From positions 2,170,001-2,234,000 of the forward strand of contig NZ_CP119546.1 of NCBI RefSeq assembly GCF_029277985.1: a DNA stretch of 64,000 nucleotides. The letters run 5' to 3'. This stretch comes from Providencia stuartii (lineage in GTDB: Bacteria > Pseudomonadota > Gammaproteobacteria > Enterobacterales > Enterobacteriaceae). Each line of letters starts with the position of its first letter. Positions within the stretch are counted from its first letter, which is position 1. The translations under genes and the position numbers were made by a program. The notes under the pieces were generated by a model. That model made no database searches. It was not told the DNA's origin and saw only the letters and a program-made list of their open reading frames with translations. Below are positions 1 through 10,094 of the stretch, one piece after another.

Positions 1-686
1 AAAATTTAGAAGAGTTGAAAGTCACGATTCACGCCAATCTTTATCCAGAGCTATATGATAGTGAACTGATAAATACATTACATCCTCAAGATATCTCATC
101 ATTAATGGATTATGATGAGCAGGATATCATTCCTGTCTTAAAGCAACTGCAACCACCAGTAAATCAGGTTATTAATGGCTATCGAATTAATTACCGTCAA
201 TTAAATGCAATTAACCAATTTGGATTATTACTGGATTTAGCACCGATATCAGATACACAAATTGGTTTTTACTGTATTGATATTGAGCGTTCGCCTAGAG
301 AAGGTATCATGGCAGCATTTTTGATCCGGGTTGTATTTAATGACTTATTAAAAAATGCGGTGAGTTTTCCTGATAAAAAGTTGCCGAAAATTGATAAAAT
401 TATTAATCAGATAAATTATTTATTAGAAGACTCTGGTTTTAGCGGGCAATTTCCAATATTGCTGGGGTATTTCAATACATATAATAAAGCAATTATTTTG
501 GCTAGTGGTGGTTTGGAGGTTGAAGTATCTACCGAAAACGCACAATATAGCTTGTCACGAAGTGTTCCGCTAGGCACTTTAAAGCATCAACCCTCCAATC
601 ATTTGGATGTTCGAGGAACATTTTGGCAGTGTCGAATTTGGAATAATCATCAAAATATTAAATTAATGTTTAATCCAGAAGCTTAA
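1..686 (+). CDS. rssB: RssB, RpoS-degradation adaptor (5' end outside window)
   Basis: C-terminal part of the response-regulator adaptor that delivers the stress sigma factor RpoS to ClpXP. The reading frame is open to the window edge, so only about the last 227 residues are present and the N-terminal receiver domain is missing. What remains resembles the PP2C-like output domain of RssB. Sequence similarity is moderate, and the assignment leans on position: in E. coli rssB lies directly upstream of galU and hns in this orientation, as here. TTG and ATG codons inside the frame are internal and not proposed starts. Confidence 0.75.
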   Translation, partial: NLEELKVTIHANLYPELYDSELINTLHPQDISSLMDYDEQDIIPVLKQLQPPVNQVINGYRINYRQLNAINQFGLLLDLAPISDTQIGFYCIDIERSPREGIMAAFLIRVVFNDLLKNAVSFPDKKLPKIDKIINQINYLLEDSGFSGQFPILLGYFNTYNKAIILASGGLEVEVSTENAQYSLSRSVPLGTLKHQPSNHLDVRGTFWQCRIWNNHQNIKLMFNPEA

Positions 687-851
687 GTTTTGTTTAAATT
701 TAATCCATTAGATGCAATATCATTCCTTATTAGGGATTAGTACTATTTATCCAGAAATTATTCCTGTTATACTGCCTCGCACTAAAAACGCACCACATTA
801 TTACTGTTGATTTAGTCTATAGAATAAGGTGCTTAGGAGAATTCTGGAGTT

Positions 852-1781
852 ATGACGAATATGACAAAAAGAAAGGTACGTAAGGCAGTCATTCCTGTTG
901 CGGGTCTCGGCACACGTATGCTTCCAGCGACTAAAGCAATTCCAAAAGAGATGTTACCTCTTGTTGATAAGCCACTCATTCAATATGTGGTTAATGAGTG
1001 TATCGCAGCAGGTATTAATGAAATTGTTTTAGTCACTCACTCATCAAAGAACTCGATTGAAAACCACTTTGATACGAGTTTTGAACTTGAAGCTATTTTA
1101 GAAGCGCGTGTAAAACGCCAGTTACTTGATGAGGTGCAATCTATTTGTCCTAGTCATGTCACTATTATGCAAACGCGTCAAGGTATCGCTAAGGGATTAG
1201 GCCATGCAATTTTGTGTGCTAAACCACTTGTGGGTGATGAGCCTTTTGCCGTTATTTTGCCCGACGTAATTTTAGACCGCTATAGCACCGATTTAACGAA
1301 ATTTAATTTGAGCGAAATGCTTGAACATTTTGAAGCAACAGGTGCGAGTCAAATTTTAGTCGAGCCTGTTCCAGAAGATGAAGTATCCAATTATGGTATC
1401 GTGGATTGTGATGGTGCGGTTTTACTTCCTGGTGATAGTAAACCAATCAGTCGTATGGTTGAAAAACCGAAGAAAGAAGAAGCGCCATCAAACCTTTCTA
1501 TTGTTGGACGTTATGTCTTATCCGAAAAAATTTGGGATACATTGGCGAAAACAGCACCTGGAGCTGGTGATGAAATTCAATTAACCGATGCTATTGCCAT
1601 CATGATGGAAAATAATGAACCTGTTGAAGCATATCACTTATGTGGTAAAAGCCATGATTGTGGTAATAAGCTAGGTTATATGAAAGCCTTTGTAGAATAT
1701 GGGTTGCAGCATGATACTTTAGGCAAAGACTTTTCCCAATGGATTAAAAATTTATCACACGAGTTGAACAGTTCTAAATAA
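852..1781 (+). CDS. galU: UTP--glucose-1-phosphate uridylyltransferase
   Basis: Makes UDP-glucose from UTP and glucose-1-phosphate for LPS core, osmoprotectant and galactose metabolism in the cytoplasm. The N-terminal nucleotidyltransferase signature [19 protein letters not shown] is intact, as are the VEKP and [10 protein letters not shown] motifs. At 309 residues it matches the roughly 302-residue E. coli enzyme. Two in-frame ATGs occur (852 and 861). An AGGAGA sequence at 835-840 favours the first with 11-nt spacing. A Rho-independent terminator follows at 1811, so galU is probably monocistronic. Confidence 0.97.
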   Translation: MTNMTKRKVRKAVIPVAGLGTRMLPATKAIPKEMLPLVDKPLIQYVVNECIAAGINEIVLVTHSSKNSIENHFDTSFELEAILEARVKRQLLDEVQSICPSHVTIMQTRQGIAKGLGHAILCAKPLVGDEPFAVILPDVILDRYSTDLTKFNLSEMLEHFEATGASQILVEPVPEDEVSNYGIVDCDGAVLLPGDSKPISRMVEKPKKEEAPSNLSIVGRYVLSEKIWDTLAKTAPGAGDEIQLTDAIAIMMENNEPVEAYHLCGKSHDCGNKLGYMKAFVEYGLQHDTLGKDFSQWIKNLSHELNSSK

Positions 1782-1810
1782 CGCAGCTTCTCTCTATGAT
1801 GATTGATAAA

Positions 1811-1838
1811 AGCTAACTGGAAGGTTGGCTTTTTTTGT
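1811..1838 (+). terminator. galU Rho-independent terminator
   Basis: A 7-bp stem (AGCTAAC at 1811-1817 with GTTGGCT at 1824-1830, one G-T pair) closes a 6-nt loop and is followed directly by a run of six T. Confidence 0.8.
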
Positions 1839-2174
1839 TTGTTGATTTTAGAACAGTCGATAGTTAAGGGTAGTGTAATGTAAATTATTATTTAATTTAA
1901 TTTACATATTGAATGGGTAAATACATCATTTTTTTGTATAACCCTAAATCTGATTATTCAATCACGCGTTTGAGGGTAGGGCAAATTACATAACTTTACT
2001 TTATGGTGTGACAAAATTTAAATCATAATGATAAATAACTTGGAGATAAAAAGTTCAACGACGGTTATAGCAGGTTGCGGTGTTTGGGTTAGGGGGCTTT
2101 TATTTAATACAGGGAATATTGGCGGTGCTATTTGTATAGACAGGCTTATATAATAAAAAAAACAAATATCAGAT
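1839..2174. other. galU-hns intergenic stretch
   Basis: AT-rich DNA between the galU terminator and the hns terminator, in a convergent gene pair. I see no ORF with a ribosome binding site and no recognisable RNA gene or repeat here. Confidence 0.5.
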
Positions 2175-2207
2175 AAAAAAACGCCCTTATATTAGGGCGT
2201 TTTTTTG
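2175..2207 (-). terminator. hns terminator, probably bidirectional
   Basis: ACGCCCT (2181-2187) pairs with AGGGCGT (2194-2200). A-rich sequence flanks one side and T-rich sequence the other, so it can stop transcription arriving from hns and also from galU. Confidence 0.8.
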
Positions 2208-2222
2208 AATAAGGTTAAAATT

Positions 2223-2633
2223 TTAGATTAAGAAATCGTCCAAAGATTTACCTTGTTCTTCAATGGCAATCTTGATAACAGCTGGCGTACGGCCTTGGCC
2301 TGTCCAAGTTTTAGTTTCGCCATTTTCATCAACATATTTGTATTTAGCAGGGCGAGCAGCACGTTTAGCACGAGTGCTAGTGCCTTTACCTGTATCTAAA
2401 ATTTGAACAAGTTCGTTTAGATCGATACCTTGTTCCTCTGCCATTTGACGGAAACTTTCCAGCTTACGGCTTTTCTCTTCTAGCTCTGCACGAGCTTGAT
2501 TTTCTTCTTCACGACGTTCTTCAACAACGACGGTTAATTTTTCCAGCATTTCTTCCAGTGATTCTAAAGCAATTTCTCTTGCTTGTGCACGAAGAGTACG
2601 GATGTTATTTAATGCTTTTAAAGATTCGCTCAT
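2223..2633 (-). CDS. hns: H-NS nucleoid-associated silencing protein
   Basis: Global silencer that binds curved AT-rich DNA and oligomerises along it. The 136-residue protein has the charged, heptad-like N-terminal oligomerisation region (about 1-65), a basic linker rich in Arg/Lys (about 85-97), and the C-terminal DNA-binding domain with the AT-hook-like core TGQGRTP. Length matches E. coli H-NS (137 residues). The paralogue StpA cannot be excluded from sequence alone, but the galU-hns-tdk order fits hns. The 550-bp AT-rich region upstream is consistent with autoregulation, which is an inference. Confidence 0.95.
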   Translation of the reverse strand: MSESLKALNNIRTLRAQAREIALESLEEMLEKLTVVVEERREEENQARAELEEKSRKLESFRQMAEEQGIDLNELVQILDTGKGTSTRAKRAARPAKYKYVDENGETKTWTGQGRTPAVIKIAIEEQGKSLDDFLI

Positions 2634-3183
2634 TTTCCTGGTCTCAAATTTAATTGTTGGCCTGTGTACACTAATAATAGAATGCTATTTTATTTTCTGC
2701 AATAGCTAATTTACACTATTAGTTTAAAAGTTATCTTTACCAAAAGCAATTTTTTTACAAAAGAAATATTAACTTTTCACTGATATATATATACCGCTAT
2801 TATCAATATCCAAACTAATGAAAAACGGATTCAATTAACCGAAGTTTTTTTGGATTATAATTTGAGGTACTCACTCGTAAACGGTGACATCTTTATTAGT
2901 GGTAAAAGCTCAAATAAATGAGCCTAAACGTAAATTTTCTTTTTTTGATACAGCAGGCTAGCTATATGGTTGATAAAATAACAGGCTATTTTGCACAAAC
3001 GATAGTTCGTTATTTTACCTGTTATAGGAGCAAAAAAGGTGTTTAGTATCAGTCTAAATTCATTAAAGCCAATAGAGTTTTGTGTATTGTGCTGTTTTTA
3101 AACCCTTAAAATGCGGATTGTTAATCTAATAACATGTTTTATGGTAAGATTATTTCGTTTATTAATTTAGAGGAACTAGGCTG
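2634..3183. other. Long AT-rich divergent region between hns and tdk
   Basis: This 550-bp region separates divergent hns and tdk and must hold both promoters. It is very AT-rich with many A/T tracts, the kind of DNA H-NS itself prefers. I found no ORF of useful length and no strong hairpin. A small A-rich/T-rich stem near 2825-2850 is too weak to call. Confidence 0.5.
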
Positions 3184-3813
3184 ATGGCTCAGCTATATTT
3201 TTACTATTCTGCTATGAATGCGGGAAAATCGACATCCCTGCTGCAATCTTCTTATAACTATAATGAAAGAGGAATGCGCACATTGATTTTCACCGCTGAA
3301 ATCGACAATCGCTTCTCGCAAGGTAAAGTCTCTTCTCGAATTGGGCTGTCTGCGGATGCGTTACTATTTTCGCCTACAACGAATATGGCTGAAATCATCA
3401 AAAGTGAAAATGGGATAAAAAAGGTACATTGTGTCTTAATTGATGAGTGTCAATTTTTAACAAAACAGCAAGTTGAACAGCTATGCGATATTGTCGATAA
3501 CTGTGATATTCCCGTTTTATGTTATGGCCTGAGAACCGATTTTTCAGGAGAATTGTTTGCGGGTAGTCAATATTTATTAGCATGGGCAGACAAATTAGTC
3601 GAATTAAAAACAGTGTGCTATTGCGGTCGTAAAGCAAATAAAGTGTTGAGAATAGGGAATGATGGTATTCCCGTCTACGAAGGCGCACAGGTCGATATAG
3701 GCGGTAACGAGAAGTATATTTCAGTGTGTCGTAAGCACTATACGGAAGCCATCGAACAAGCAAAACTAATGAATCAAGGGGTTATTCCTAAGGTTGCTAT
3801 TCACTTTAATTAA
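3184..3813 (+). CDS. tdk: Thymidine kinase
   Basis: Phosphorylates thymidine (and deoxyuridine) with ATP in the nucleotide salvage pathway. The N-terminal P-loop MNAGKST follows the first beta strand, the magnesium-binding DECQF motif lies near residue 90, and two Cys/His clusters in the C-terminal third (CYCG and CRKH) form the zinc-binding lasso region of type II thymidine kinases. Length 209 compares with 205 in E. coli. The start has an AGAGGAA-type ribosome binding site 8-10 nt upstream. Confidence 0.96.
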   Translation: MAQLYFYYSAMNAGKSTSLLQSSYNYNERGMRTLIFTAEIDNRFSQGKVSSRIGLSADALLFSPTTNMAEIIKSENGIKKVHCVLIDECQFLTKQQVEQLCDIVDNCDIPVLCYGLRTDFSGELFAGSQYLLAWADKLVELKTVCYCGRKANKVLRIGNDGIPVYEGAQVDIGGNEKYISVCRKHYTEAIEQAKLMNQGVIPKVAIHFN

Positions 3814-3908
3814 CGCTAACTAATTGATGGTTACTGGAAATAAAACAGAGGCAGGGCGTTATTAGTTGATAAAAGTGTATAATAAATAATTACTTATTAT
3901 ATTACCCA

Positions 3909-3940
3909 AAAAGGCACTGGTTTTTAATCAGTGCCTTTTT
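3909..3940 (-). terminator. adhE terminator
   Basis: GGCACTG (3913-3919) and CAGTGCC (3929-3935) form a 7-bp stem around a T-rich loop. A and T tracts on both flanks allow termination from either tdk or adhE. Confidence 0.8.
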
Positions 3941-3961
3941 ATTAATTGTGCAATTATTTAA

Positions 3962-6619
3962 TTATTTCTTTGAATTTTTCTTTTCTGTTTTCGCGGTTGC
4001 GACAACAGGTTCTTCAGTAAATTCACGTCCATAATAGGAATCAAGTAGCAGTTGTTTTAACTCGGAAATTAATGGGTAACGTGGGTTTGCACCTGTACAT
4101 TGGTCATCAAACGCGTCCTCAGACAACTTATCAACATGCGCTAAGAAGTCTGCCTCAGCAACGCCAGCTTCACGTATAGACTTAGGAATGCCTAAATCTG
4201 CTTTGATCTCTTCAAGCCAAGCCAATAGCTTCTCAACCTTCGTATCGGTACGATCACCCGCTTTCGTCAGACCTAAATGGTCAGCGACTTCAGCATAACG
4301 ACGACGTGCTTGTGGGCGGTCATATTGGCTGAATGCGGTTTGTTTGGTTGGGTTATCGTTGGCGTTGTAACGAATCACATTACTAATTAATAGTGCATTG
4401 GCTAATCCGTGCGGTATATGGAATTCAGAACCCAGTTTATGGGCCATTGAGTGACATACCCCTAAGAAGGCGTTTGCAAATGCAATACCTGCAATGGTAG
4501 CGGCGTTATGAACACGTTCTCTTGCCACAGGGTTAGTCGCCCCTTCATGATAGCTAGCGGGCAGATAGTCTTTTAATAAACTCAGCGCTTGTAGTGCTTG
4601 CCCATCTGAGTATTCGTTCGCTAAAACAGAAACATAAGCTTCTAGAGCATGCGTCACAGCATCTAAACCACCAAATGCAGTCAACGATTTTGGCATGTTC
4701 ATGACTAGGTTTGCATCAACAATCGCCATGTTAGGTGTTAGAGCATAGTCTGCTAATGGATATTTTTGACCTGTTTTATCATCAGTAACTACCGCAAATG
4801 GTGTCACTTCAGAACCAGTACCAGACGTTGTGGTAATAGCGACTAATTTTGCTTTCACGCCCATTTTGGGGAAGCGATGGATACGTTTACGGATATCCAT
4901 AAAGCGTAATGCTAACTCTTCGAAATGGGTTTCTGGGTGCTCGTACATTACCCACATAATTTTGGCGGCATCCATTGGTGAGCCACCACCTAATGCAATA
5001 ATGACATCAGGTTTGAAGGCGTTCATTTGTGCTGCACCTTTACGGACAACGGTTAAGGTTGGATCAGCCTCAACTTCAAAGAAGACGTCAGTTTCAATAT
5101 GATGTTGTTTAAGGACATTAATGACTTCTTCGACATAGCCATTATTGAATAAATAACCATCAGTCACGATAAACGCACGTTTTGCGCCATCCGTTGCTAT
5201 CTCTTCAAGGGCAATAGGAAGACAACCGCGACGGAAATAAATTGAGTTAGGAAGTTTATGCCATAACATATTTTCAGCTCTTTTCGCCACAGTCTTAGTA
5301 TTAATTAAGTGTTTTGGTCCAACGTTTTCAGAGATGGAGTTACCTCCCCATGAACCACAACCCAGTGTGAGAGAAGGCGCTAATTTAAAGTTATATAGGT
5401 CACCGATACCACCTTGTGAGGCAGGGGTATTAATCAAAATACGCGCTGTTTTCATTTTCACGCCAAAATAATTAACGCGTTCAGCTTGGTTATCTTGATC
5501 TGTATATAAACAAGAAGTGTGACCAATTCCGCCCATTTCCACCAGTAACTCTGCTTTTTCTACGGCATCTTCAAAGTTTTTACCACGATACATGGCGAGT
5601 AGTGGGGAAAGTTTTTCATGAGCGAATGGTTCTGATTCATCAATGACTTTAACTTCACCAATCAGAATTTTTGTCGTCACAGGAACAGTGATACCGGCCA
5701 TTTCTGCAATTTTGTAGGCAGGTTGGCCAACAATGGCGGCGTTGAGATTGCCATTTTTAAGAATAACGTCTTGAACGGCTTTCAGTTCTTTGCCTTGCAA
5801 AATATAGCCGCCATGGCTAGCAAAGCGTTCACGAACTTGATTATAGATTTCATCAACGACCACAACGGATTGTTCTGAGGCACATATCACGCCATTATCA
5901 AACGTTTTTGACATCAAAATAGAGGCAACAGCGCGTTTGATATCCGCAGTTTCATCGATCACTACAGGGGTATTTCCCGCACCTACACCAATAGCCGGTT
6001 TACCGGAACTATAGGCGGCTTTTACCATACCCGGACCACCAGTTGCTAAAATCAGATTGATGTCATCGTGATGCATGAGTGCATTGGATAATTCAACAGA
6101 TGGCGCATCTATCCAACCGATGATATCTTTTGGTGCACCCGCGGCTATTGCTGCTTTTAGAACGATTTCAGCCGCTTTATTGGTTGCATTTTTTGCTCTT
6201 GGGTGTGGTGAAAAAATAATTGCATTTCGTGTTTTTAAGCTAATCAGCGACTTAAAAATAGCGGTTGATGTTGGGTTAGTGGTTGGCACGATACCACAGA
6301 TAATGCCGATAGGTTCTGCAATTGTGATGGTACCGAAAGTTGGGTCTTCTGAAAGCACGCCACAGGTTTTTTCATCTTTATAGGCATTGTATATATACTC
6401 GGAAGCAAAGTGATTTTTGATCACTTTATCTTCAATAATACCCATGCCTGATTCTTCAACCGCCAGTTTTGCGAGAGGGATTCGTGCATCTGCTGCGGCA
6501 AGCGCCGCTGCGCGGAAAATACGGTCAACTTGTTCTTGAGAGAAGTTAGCGAATTCACGCTGAGCTTTTTTGACACGAGCAACGAGGTCATTGAGTTCGG
6601 TAACATTAGTTACTGACAT
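3962..6619 (-). CDS. adhE: Bifunctional acetaldehyde-CoA/alcohol dehydrogenase
   Basis: Fermentative enzyme reducing acetyl-CoA to acetaldehyde and then ethanol with two NADH, assembling into spirosomes in the cytoplasm. Residues about 1-440 form the aldehyde dehydrogenase half with the catalytic cysteine at position 246 (NGVICASEQ). The C-terminal half is an iron-dependent alcohol dehydrogenase with GGGSPMDAAK and the metal-binding HSMAHKLG and HIPHG motifs. Length 885 versus 891 in E. coli. A clear AGGAG precedes the start. Upstream DNA carries good Cra-like and CRP-like sites. Confidence 0.98.
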   Translation of the reverse strand: MSVTNVTELNDLVARVKKAQREFANFSQEQVDRIFRAAALAAADARIPLAKLAVEESGMGIIEDKVIKNHFASEYIYNAYKDEKTCGVLSEDPTFGTITIAEPIGIICGIVPTTNPTSTAIFKSLISLKTRNAIIFSPHPRAKNATNKAAEIVLKAAIAAGAPKDIIGWIDAPSVELSNALMHHDDINLILATGGPGMVKAAYSSGKPAIGVGAGNTPVVIDETADIKRAVASILMSKTFDNGVICASEQSVVVVDEIYNQVRERFASHGGYILQGKELKAVQDVILKNGNLNAAIVGQPAYKIAEMAGITVPVTTKILIGEVKVIDESEPFAHEKLSPLLAMYRGKNFEDAVEKAELLVEMGGIGHTSCLYTDQDNQAERVNYFGVKMKTARILINTPASQGGIGDLYNFKLAPSLTLGCGSWGGNSISENVGPKHLINTKTVAKRAENMLWHKLPNSIYFRRGCLPIALEEIATDGAKRAFIVTDGYLFNNGYVEEVINVLKQHHIETDVFFEVEADPTLTVVRKGAAQMNAFKPDVIIALGGGSPMDAAKIMWVMYEHPETHFEELALRFMDIRKRIHRFPKMGVKAKLVAITTTSGTGSEVTPFAVVTDDKTGQKYPLADYALTPNMAIVDANLVMNMPKSLTAFGGLDAVTHALEAYVSVLANEYSDGQALQALSLLKDYLPASYHEGATNPVARERVHNAATIAGIAFANAFLGVCHSMAHKLGSEFHIPHGLANALLISNVIRYNANDNPTKQTAFSQYDRPQARRRYAEVADHLGLTKAGDRTDTKVEKLLAWLEEIKADLGIPKSIREAGVAEADFLAHVDKLSEDAFDDQCTGANPRYPLISELKQLLLDSYYGREFTEEPVVATAKTEKKNSKK

Positions 6620-6848
6620 AGAGATTACTCCTGATAAATGTTAAACTTTTTAAGCCAATGAGCAGTGCATCCAGAAACACAACGGTGTTACAAAAGTGAG
6701 TAGATAATTATAGTTTATATTTATTATCATACTTTGCTTATCCGCTTATTGGCTTAAAAAGCTTTTAAATCAATATGAAAAGCGTACTTTTCTTAAATTT
6801 TCTCTCCCTATCAGTTAAGAATAGATTAACATTATTCATATTTATTAA

Positions 6849-6864
6849 CGTGATCTAAATCACA
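6849..6864. promoter_or_regulatory. CRP-like site between adhE and ychE
   Basis: The sequence contains GTGA-N6-TCAC in the form CGTGATCTAAATCACA, close to the CRP consensus TGTGA-N6-TCACA. It lies about 230 bp upstream of the adhE start and 250 bp upstream of ychE. Which gene it serves is not decided by sequence. Confidence 0.55.
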
Positions 6865-6874
6865 AAAAATCAAA

Positions 6875-6890
6875 ACTGAAACCTTTCAGC
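6875..6890. promoter_or_regulatory. Cra (FruR)-like operator upstream of adhE
   Basis: ACTGAAACCTTTCAGC differs at two of sixteen positions from the palindromic Cra consensus GCTGAAACGTTTCAGC. E. coli adhE is a known Cra target, which supports the reading. Binding is inferred. Confidence 0.6.
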
Positions 6891-7112
6891 ATGGCAATTT
6901 TAGCCAAATTCGCTTCTTTTTTGGAAATTAACCCAAAATATCGTTATTACGCTGGTGAAATAGAGAAATAGCCTGCTTTTTGTATGCTTATTAAGCCGAT
7001 GGTTAATCGTGGTAACTAAAACAAAACTTAGCACAATGTATTTCATTAATTTAATGATAAACTTTATCTATCGATCATTTTCTCAAACGAGACTTTTTGA
7101 AGGTGCTAATGA

Positions 7113-7757
7113 GTGGGTGCAGGATTACTTGATTTATCAGGCTATATAAAATTTTTTATCGGCCTTTTTGCGTTAGTAAACCCAGTAGGGATCTTACCTG
7201 TGTTTATTAGCATGACCAATTATCAAAGTAGTGCAGGGCGTAATAAAACCAATACGATCGCGAATACTTCTGTAGCTATCATTTTATGTACGTCCTTATT
7301 AATTGGCGATTCTATTCTTCAGCTATTTGGTATTTCTATTGATTCGTTTCGTATTGCGGGGGGGATCTTGATAGTGACTATCGCAATGTCAATGATCAGT
7401 GGGAAAATTGGTGAAGATAAACAAAATAAGCAAGAGAAAACAGAAACTGCCGTCCGTGATAGTATCGGCGTGGTTCCTCTTGCGTTACCTTTAATGGCAG
7501 GGCCAGGGGCAATTAGTTCTTGTATCGTTTGGTCATCTCGCTGGCATGGATGGCAAAATTTTATCGGCCTTGCGCTGACAAGTATTGTATTTGCATTTTG
7601 TTGCTGGTTACTGTTTCGTTCAGCGTCATTATTAGTTCGTTATTTAGGACAAACAGGTATCAACGTCGTGACGCGTATTATGGGCTTACTTCTGATGTCA
7701 TTGGGGATTGAGTTCATTGTCACAGGTGTTAAAGCGATATTCCCAGGCCTTCTCTAA
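7113..7757 (+). CDS. ychE: MarC-family inner-membrane protein YchE
   Basis: Polytopic membrane protein of the MarC/UPF0056 family, whose physiological role is unknown. About six hydrophobic segments are visible. The family-typical stretches FALVNPVGILPVF, RIAGGILIVTIAMSMISG, PLALPLMAGPGAIS and TRIMGLLLMSLGIEF are all present. Length 214 equals that of E. coli YchE. The start is GTG with an AAGG sequence 9 nt upstream. A nearby ATG at 7109 is in another frame. It sits between adhE and opp as in E. coli. Confidence 0.92.
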   Translation: MGAGLLDLSGYIKFFIGLFALVNPVGILPVFISMTNYQSSAGRNKTNTIANTSVAIILCTSLLIGDSILQLFGISIDSFRIAGGILIVTIAMSMISGKIGEDKQNKQEKTETAVRDSIGVVPLALPLMAGPGAISSCIVWSSRWHGWQNFIGLALTSIVFAFCCWLLFRSASLLVRYLGQTGINVVTRIMGLLLMSLGIEFIVTGVKAIFPGLL

Positions 7758-8388
7758 TCCACTCCAAAAATGACTAATACCTCCGAATTAATCGTCACTA
7801 ATATGGCGATTAATTAGGTTGTTATCGCATTAGTAATAATATTCTGAACGTTATAGTGCTTAAGCAATAAAGCGTATGTGGGTTTTTTTACTATCTCGTG
7901 TTAATAGAAAAAATAAAAGCCCAATATCATTATTTGATTATCATCAAAGGGATAATTTCACACATTAATGTGCTGTTATTTTGTACTATTATAGTCTGGC
8001 AATACTTATAATAATATGTCGCATTTTTTGTCAAAGAAGGTATAAAAAGTAAGGAAATGTGAGCTGAGTAAATTTTTACGCTATTTAATTTATCTAATGT
8101 TAATGATATGTTTAAACCAGTCCTTGGTATTTAAATATAGCAATAACAGATAAATCCTCTGTTAGTACCGTAAAATCATAATGTTTATTGATTTGTATAG
8201 TAACGATAGATTTCAGCATAATTACACAATGTTAACAATTTGTTGTTTTTTATAGGTGGTACTTGTGAATTATGAAAACTAATCTAAAAGGTGAGTGGTA
8301 TCGCTAACTTAGGATATTACTTTGACGAAATAAGCCGATTAAGTGCTGGATTTTGTTGTAGCAACACTTATAACCTTTGAGGGTGATG
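7758..8388. other. Upstream region of the opp operon
   Basis: This 631-bp AT-rich stretch has no credible ORF. It holds an inverted repeat just after ychE (AATTAATCG 7786-7794, CGATTAATT 7807-7815, no T-run), a perfect FNR-type box at 7934-7947 and a 12-bp palindrome CACATTAATGTG at 7961-7972. A long opp leader is typical of enterobacteria, but I cannot place the transcription start. Confidence 0.5.
7934..7947. promoter_or_regulatory. FNR-type box upstream of oppA
   Basis: TTGATTATCATCAA is an exact match to the FNR consensus TTGAT-N4-ATCAA. It is 442 bp upstream of the first oppA start, so direct control depends on a distal promoter. Function is inferred. Confidence 0.45.
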
Positions 8389-10002
8389 ATGAATTTTCTT
8401 TATAAGAGTTTGTGTTCACTACCTATTTTTTTAGTTGCATTTCATTCTAATGCCGCGCCTGTAGCGACGGCAGTTAAACAAGCTATTACGATTAATAATG
8501 GTTCTGAAGTTGCTTCATTAGATCCACATAAAGTTGAGGGTATACCGGAAACCAGTATTATCCTTAACCTGCTTGAAGGGCTCATTTATACGGATGTTGA
8601 CGGTAAAGTCACGCCAGGCGTGGCTGAAAGTTGGACTAATGAGAATTATACCACTTGGGTATTTACGCTCAGAGATAATGCGAAATGGAGCGATGGTTCT
8701 CCTGTGACTGCCCAAGATTTTGTTTACAGTTGGCAGCGATTAGCTGATCCAAAAACAGGTTCACCTTATTCAAGTTATCTGCAAAGTGCCTATATTGAAA
8801 ATGCTGCTGAGATTTTAAAAGGTCAAAAACCACTGGAGTCGCTAGGTGTAAAAGCACTCGATGAAAAACATTTACAAGTCACGCTGAGCCATCCTGTGCC
8901 TTATTTTATTGATATGCTTAACCATACGGCGATGAAACCCGTAAATAAGCAAGCAATTGAAAAATATGGGGATAAGTGGACGCAAAGTAATCATTTTGTC
9001 GGAAATGGCGCCTATTTATTGGATAAGTGGGTTGTTAACGAACGTATTGTTCTTAAACGTAACCCTTTGTATTGGAATAATCAGAATAGCAAAATAGATG
9101 AAGCAACTTTTTTAACCATTTCGTCGGAAGTCAGTGATGTCAATCGTTATCGTAGTGGTGAAATTGATATTAGTAATTCCGCTATTCCCCCCGTTTTATA
9201 TAAAAAAATGCAATCAGAGCGACCAGATGAATTATATGTTCGTCCTTACTTATGCACTTTTTATTATGAGATTAATAATAACAAGCCACCTTTTACTGAC
9301 CCCAGAGTGCGAGAAGCCATAAAACTCGGATTGGATAGAGACATTATTACTCATAAAATTATGGGACAAGGGCAGATAGTTGCTTATGGTTTTACGCCTA
9401 CTTTTATTAATAATAGTGATTTTTCACCGCCTGAGTGGGCAAGTTGGAGTGATGAGAAACGCTATCAACGTGCAAAAGCGCTTTTAGCTGAAGCAGGCTA
9501 CAATGCCGCGAATCCACTTAAATTTTCTCTGCTTTATAACACTTCTGATCAAAACAAACAGCAAGCCATAGTTGCTGCTTCCATGTGGAAAAAAAATATT
9601 GGGGCAGAAGTGAGCTTACAAAATCAAGAATGGAAAACATCATTACAAAGCCGCCACGACGGTAATTATGATGTCGTACGTGCGACTTGGTGTGCCGACT
9701 ATAATGAGCCTTCTGCATTTTTGAACATCATGTCTTCAGATAGTAGTAATAATACCGCTTTCTATAAAAACCCTCAGTTCGATTCTCTATTAGAAAAAGC
9801 ATTAGTTGCGCCTGATGATGCAGCGCGCAAGCAAATTTATCAACAGGCGGAGGCCTTGCTTGATCAAGATTCAGCGCTTATTCCTGTTTATTACCGAGTA
9901 AGTGTTCGATTGGTTAACCCAGCAATTGGAGGATTTAAAGGTAAAGACCCTCTTGATTATATGGATATTAAGCGGTTATATATAAACCAAACTAATAAAT
10001 AG
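8389..10002 (+). CDS. oppA: Periplasmic oligopeptide-binding protein, first paralogue
   Basis: Solute-binding protein of family SBP_bac_5 that captures peptides in the periplasm for OppBCDF. The ATG at 8389 is preferred because GAGGG at 8379-8383 lies 5 nt upstream and because the product then starts with a signal peptide (MNFLYK, hydrophobic core, cleavage near SNAA). Family landmarks include SLDPHKVEG, WTFxLRD-like segments, NRYRSGEID and WCADYNEPS with the Asp that contacts the peptide N-terminus. The mature region is clearly homologous along its full length to the next gene. It may differ in peptide preference, which is not testable here. Confidence 0.9.
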   Translation: MNFLYKSLCSLPIFLVAFHSNAAPVATAVKQAITINNGSEVASLDPHKVEGIPETSIILNLLEGLIYTDVDGKVTPGVAESWTNENYTTWVFTLRDNAKWSDGSPVTAQDFVYSWQRLADPKTGSPYSSYLQSAYIENAAEILKGQKPLESLGVKALDEKHLQVTLSHPVPYFIDMLNHTAMKPVNKQAIEKYGDKWTQSNHFVGNGAYLLDKWVVNERIVLKRNPLYWNNQNSKIDEATFLTISSEVSDVNRYRSGEIDISNSAIPPVLYKKMQSERPDELYVRPYLCTFYYEINNNKPPFTDPRVREAIKLGLDRDIITHKIMGQGQIVAYGFTPTFINNSDFSPPEWASWSDEKRYQRAKALLAEAGYNAANPLKFSLLYNTSDQNKQQAIVAASMWKKNIGAEVSLQNQEWKTSLQSRHDGNYDVVRATWCADYNEPSAFLNIMSSDSSNNTAFYKNPQFDSLLEKALVAPDDAARKQIYQQAEALLDQDSALIPVYYRVSVRLVNPAIGGFKGKDPLDYMDIKRLYINQTNK

Positions 10003-10094
10003 TACTAAAATAATATAATAAACAGTTTACCGCGTTGGTAAGCATCACAATCCACAATATAACAATGAAATATGGTATGGGAGTAACGGATAAG

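Noticed and set aside
4830..5102. Plus-strand open frames within adhE
   Set aside because: Opposite-strand shadows of a fully conserved gene, without ribosome binding sites.
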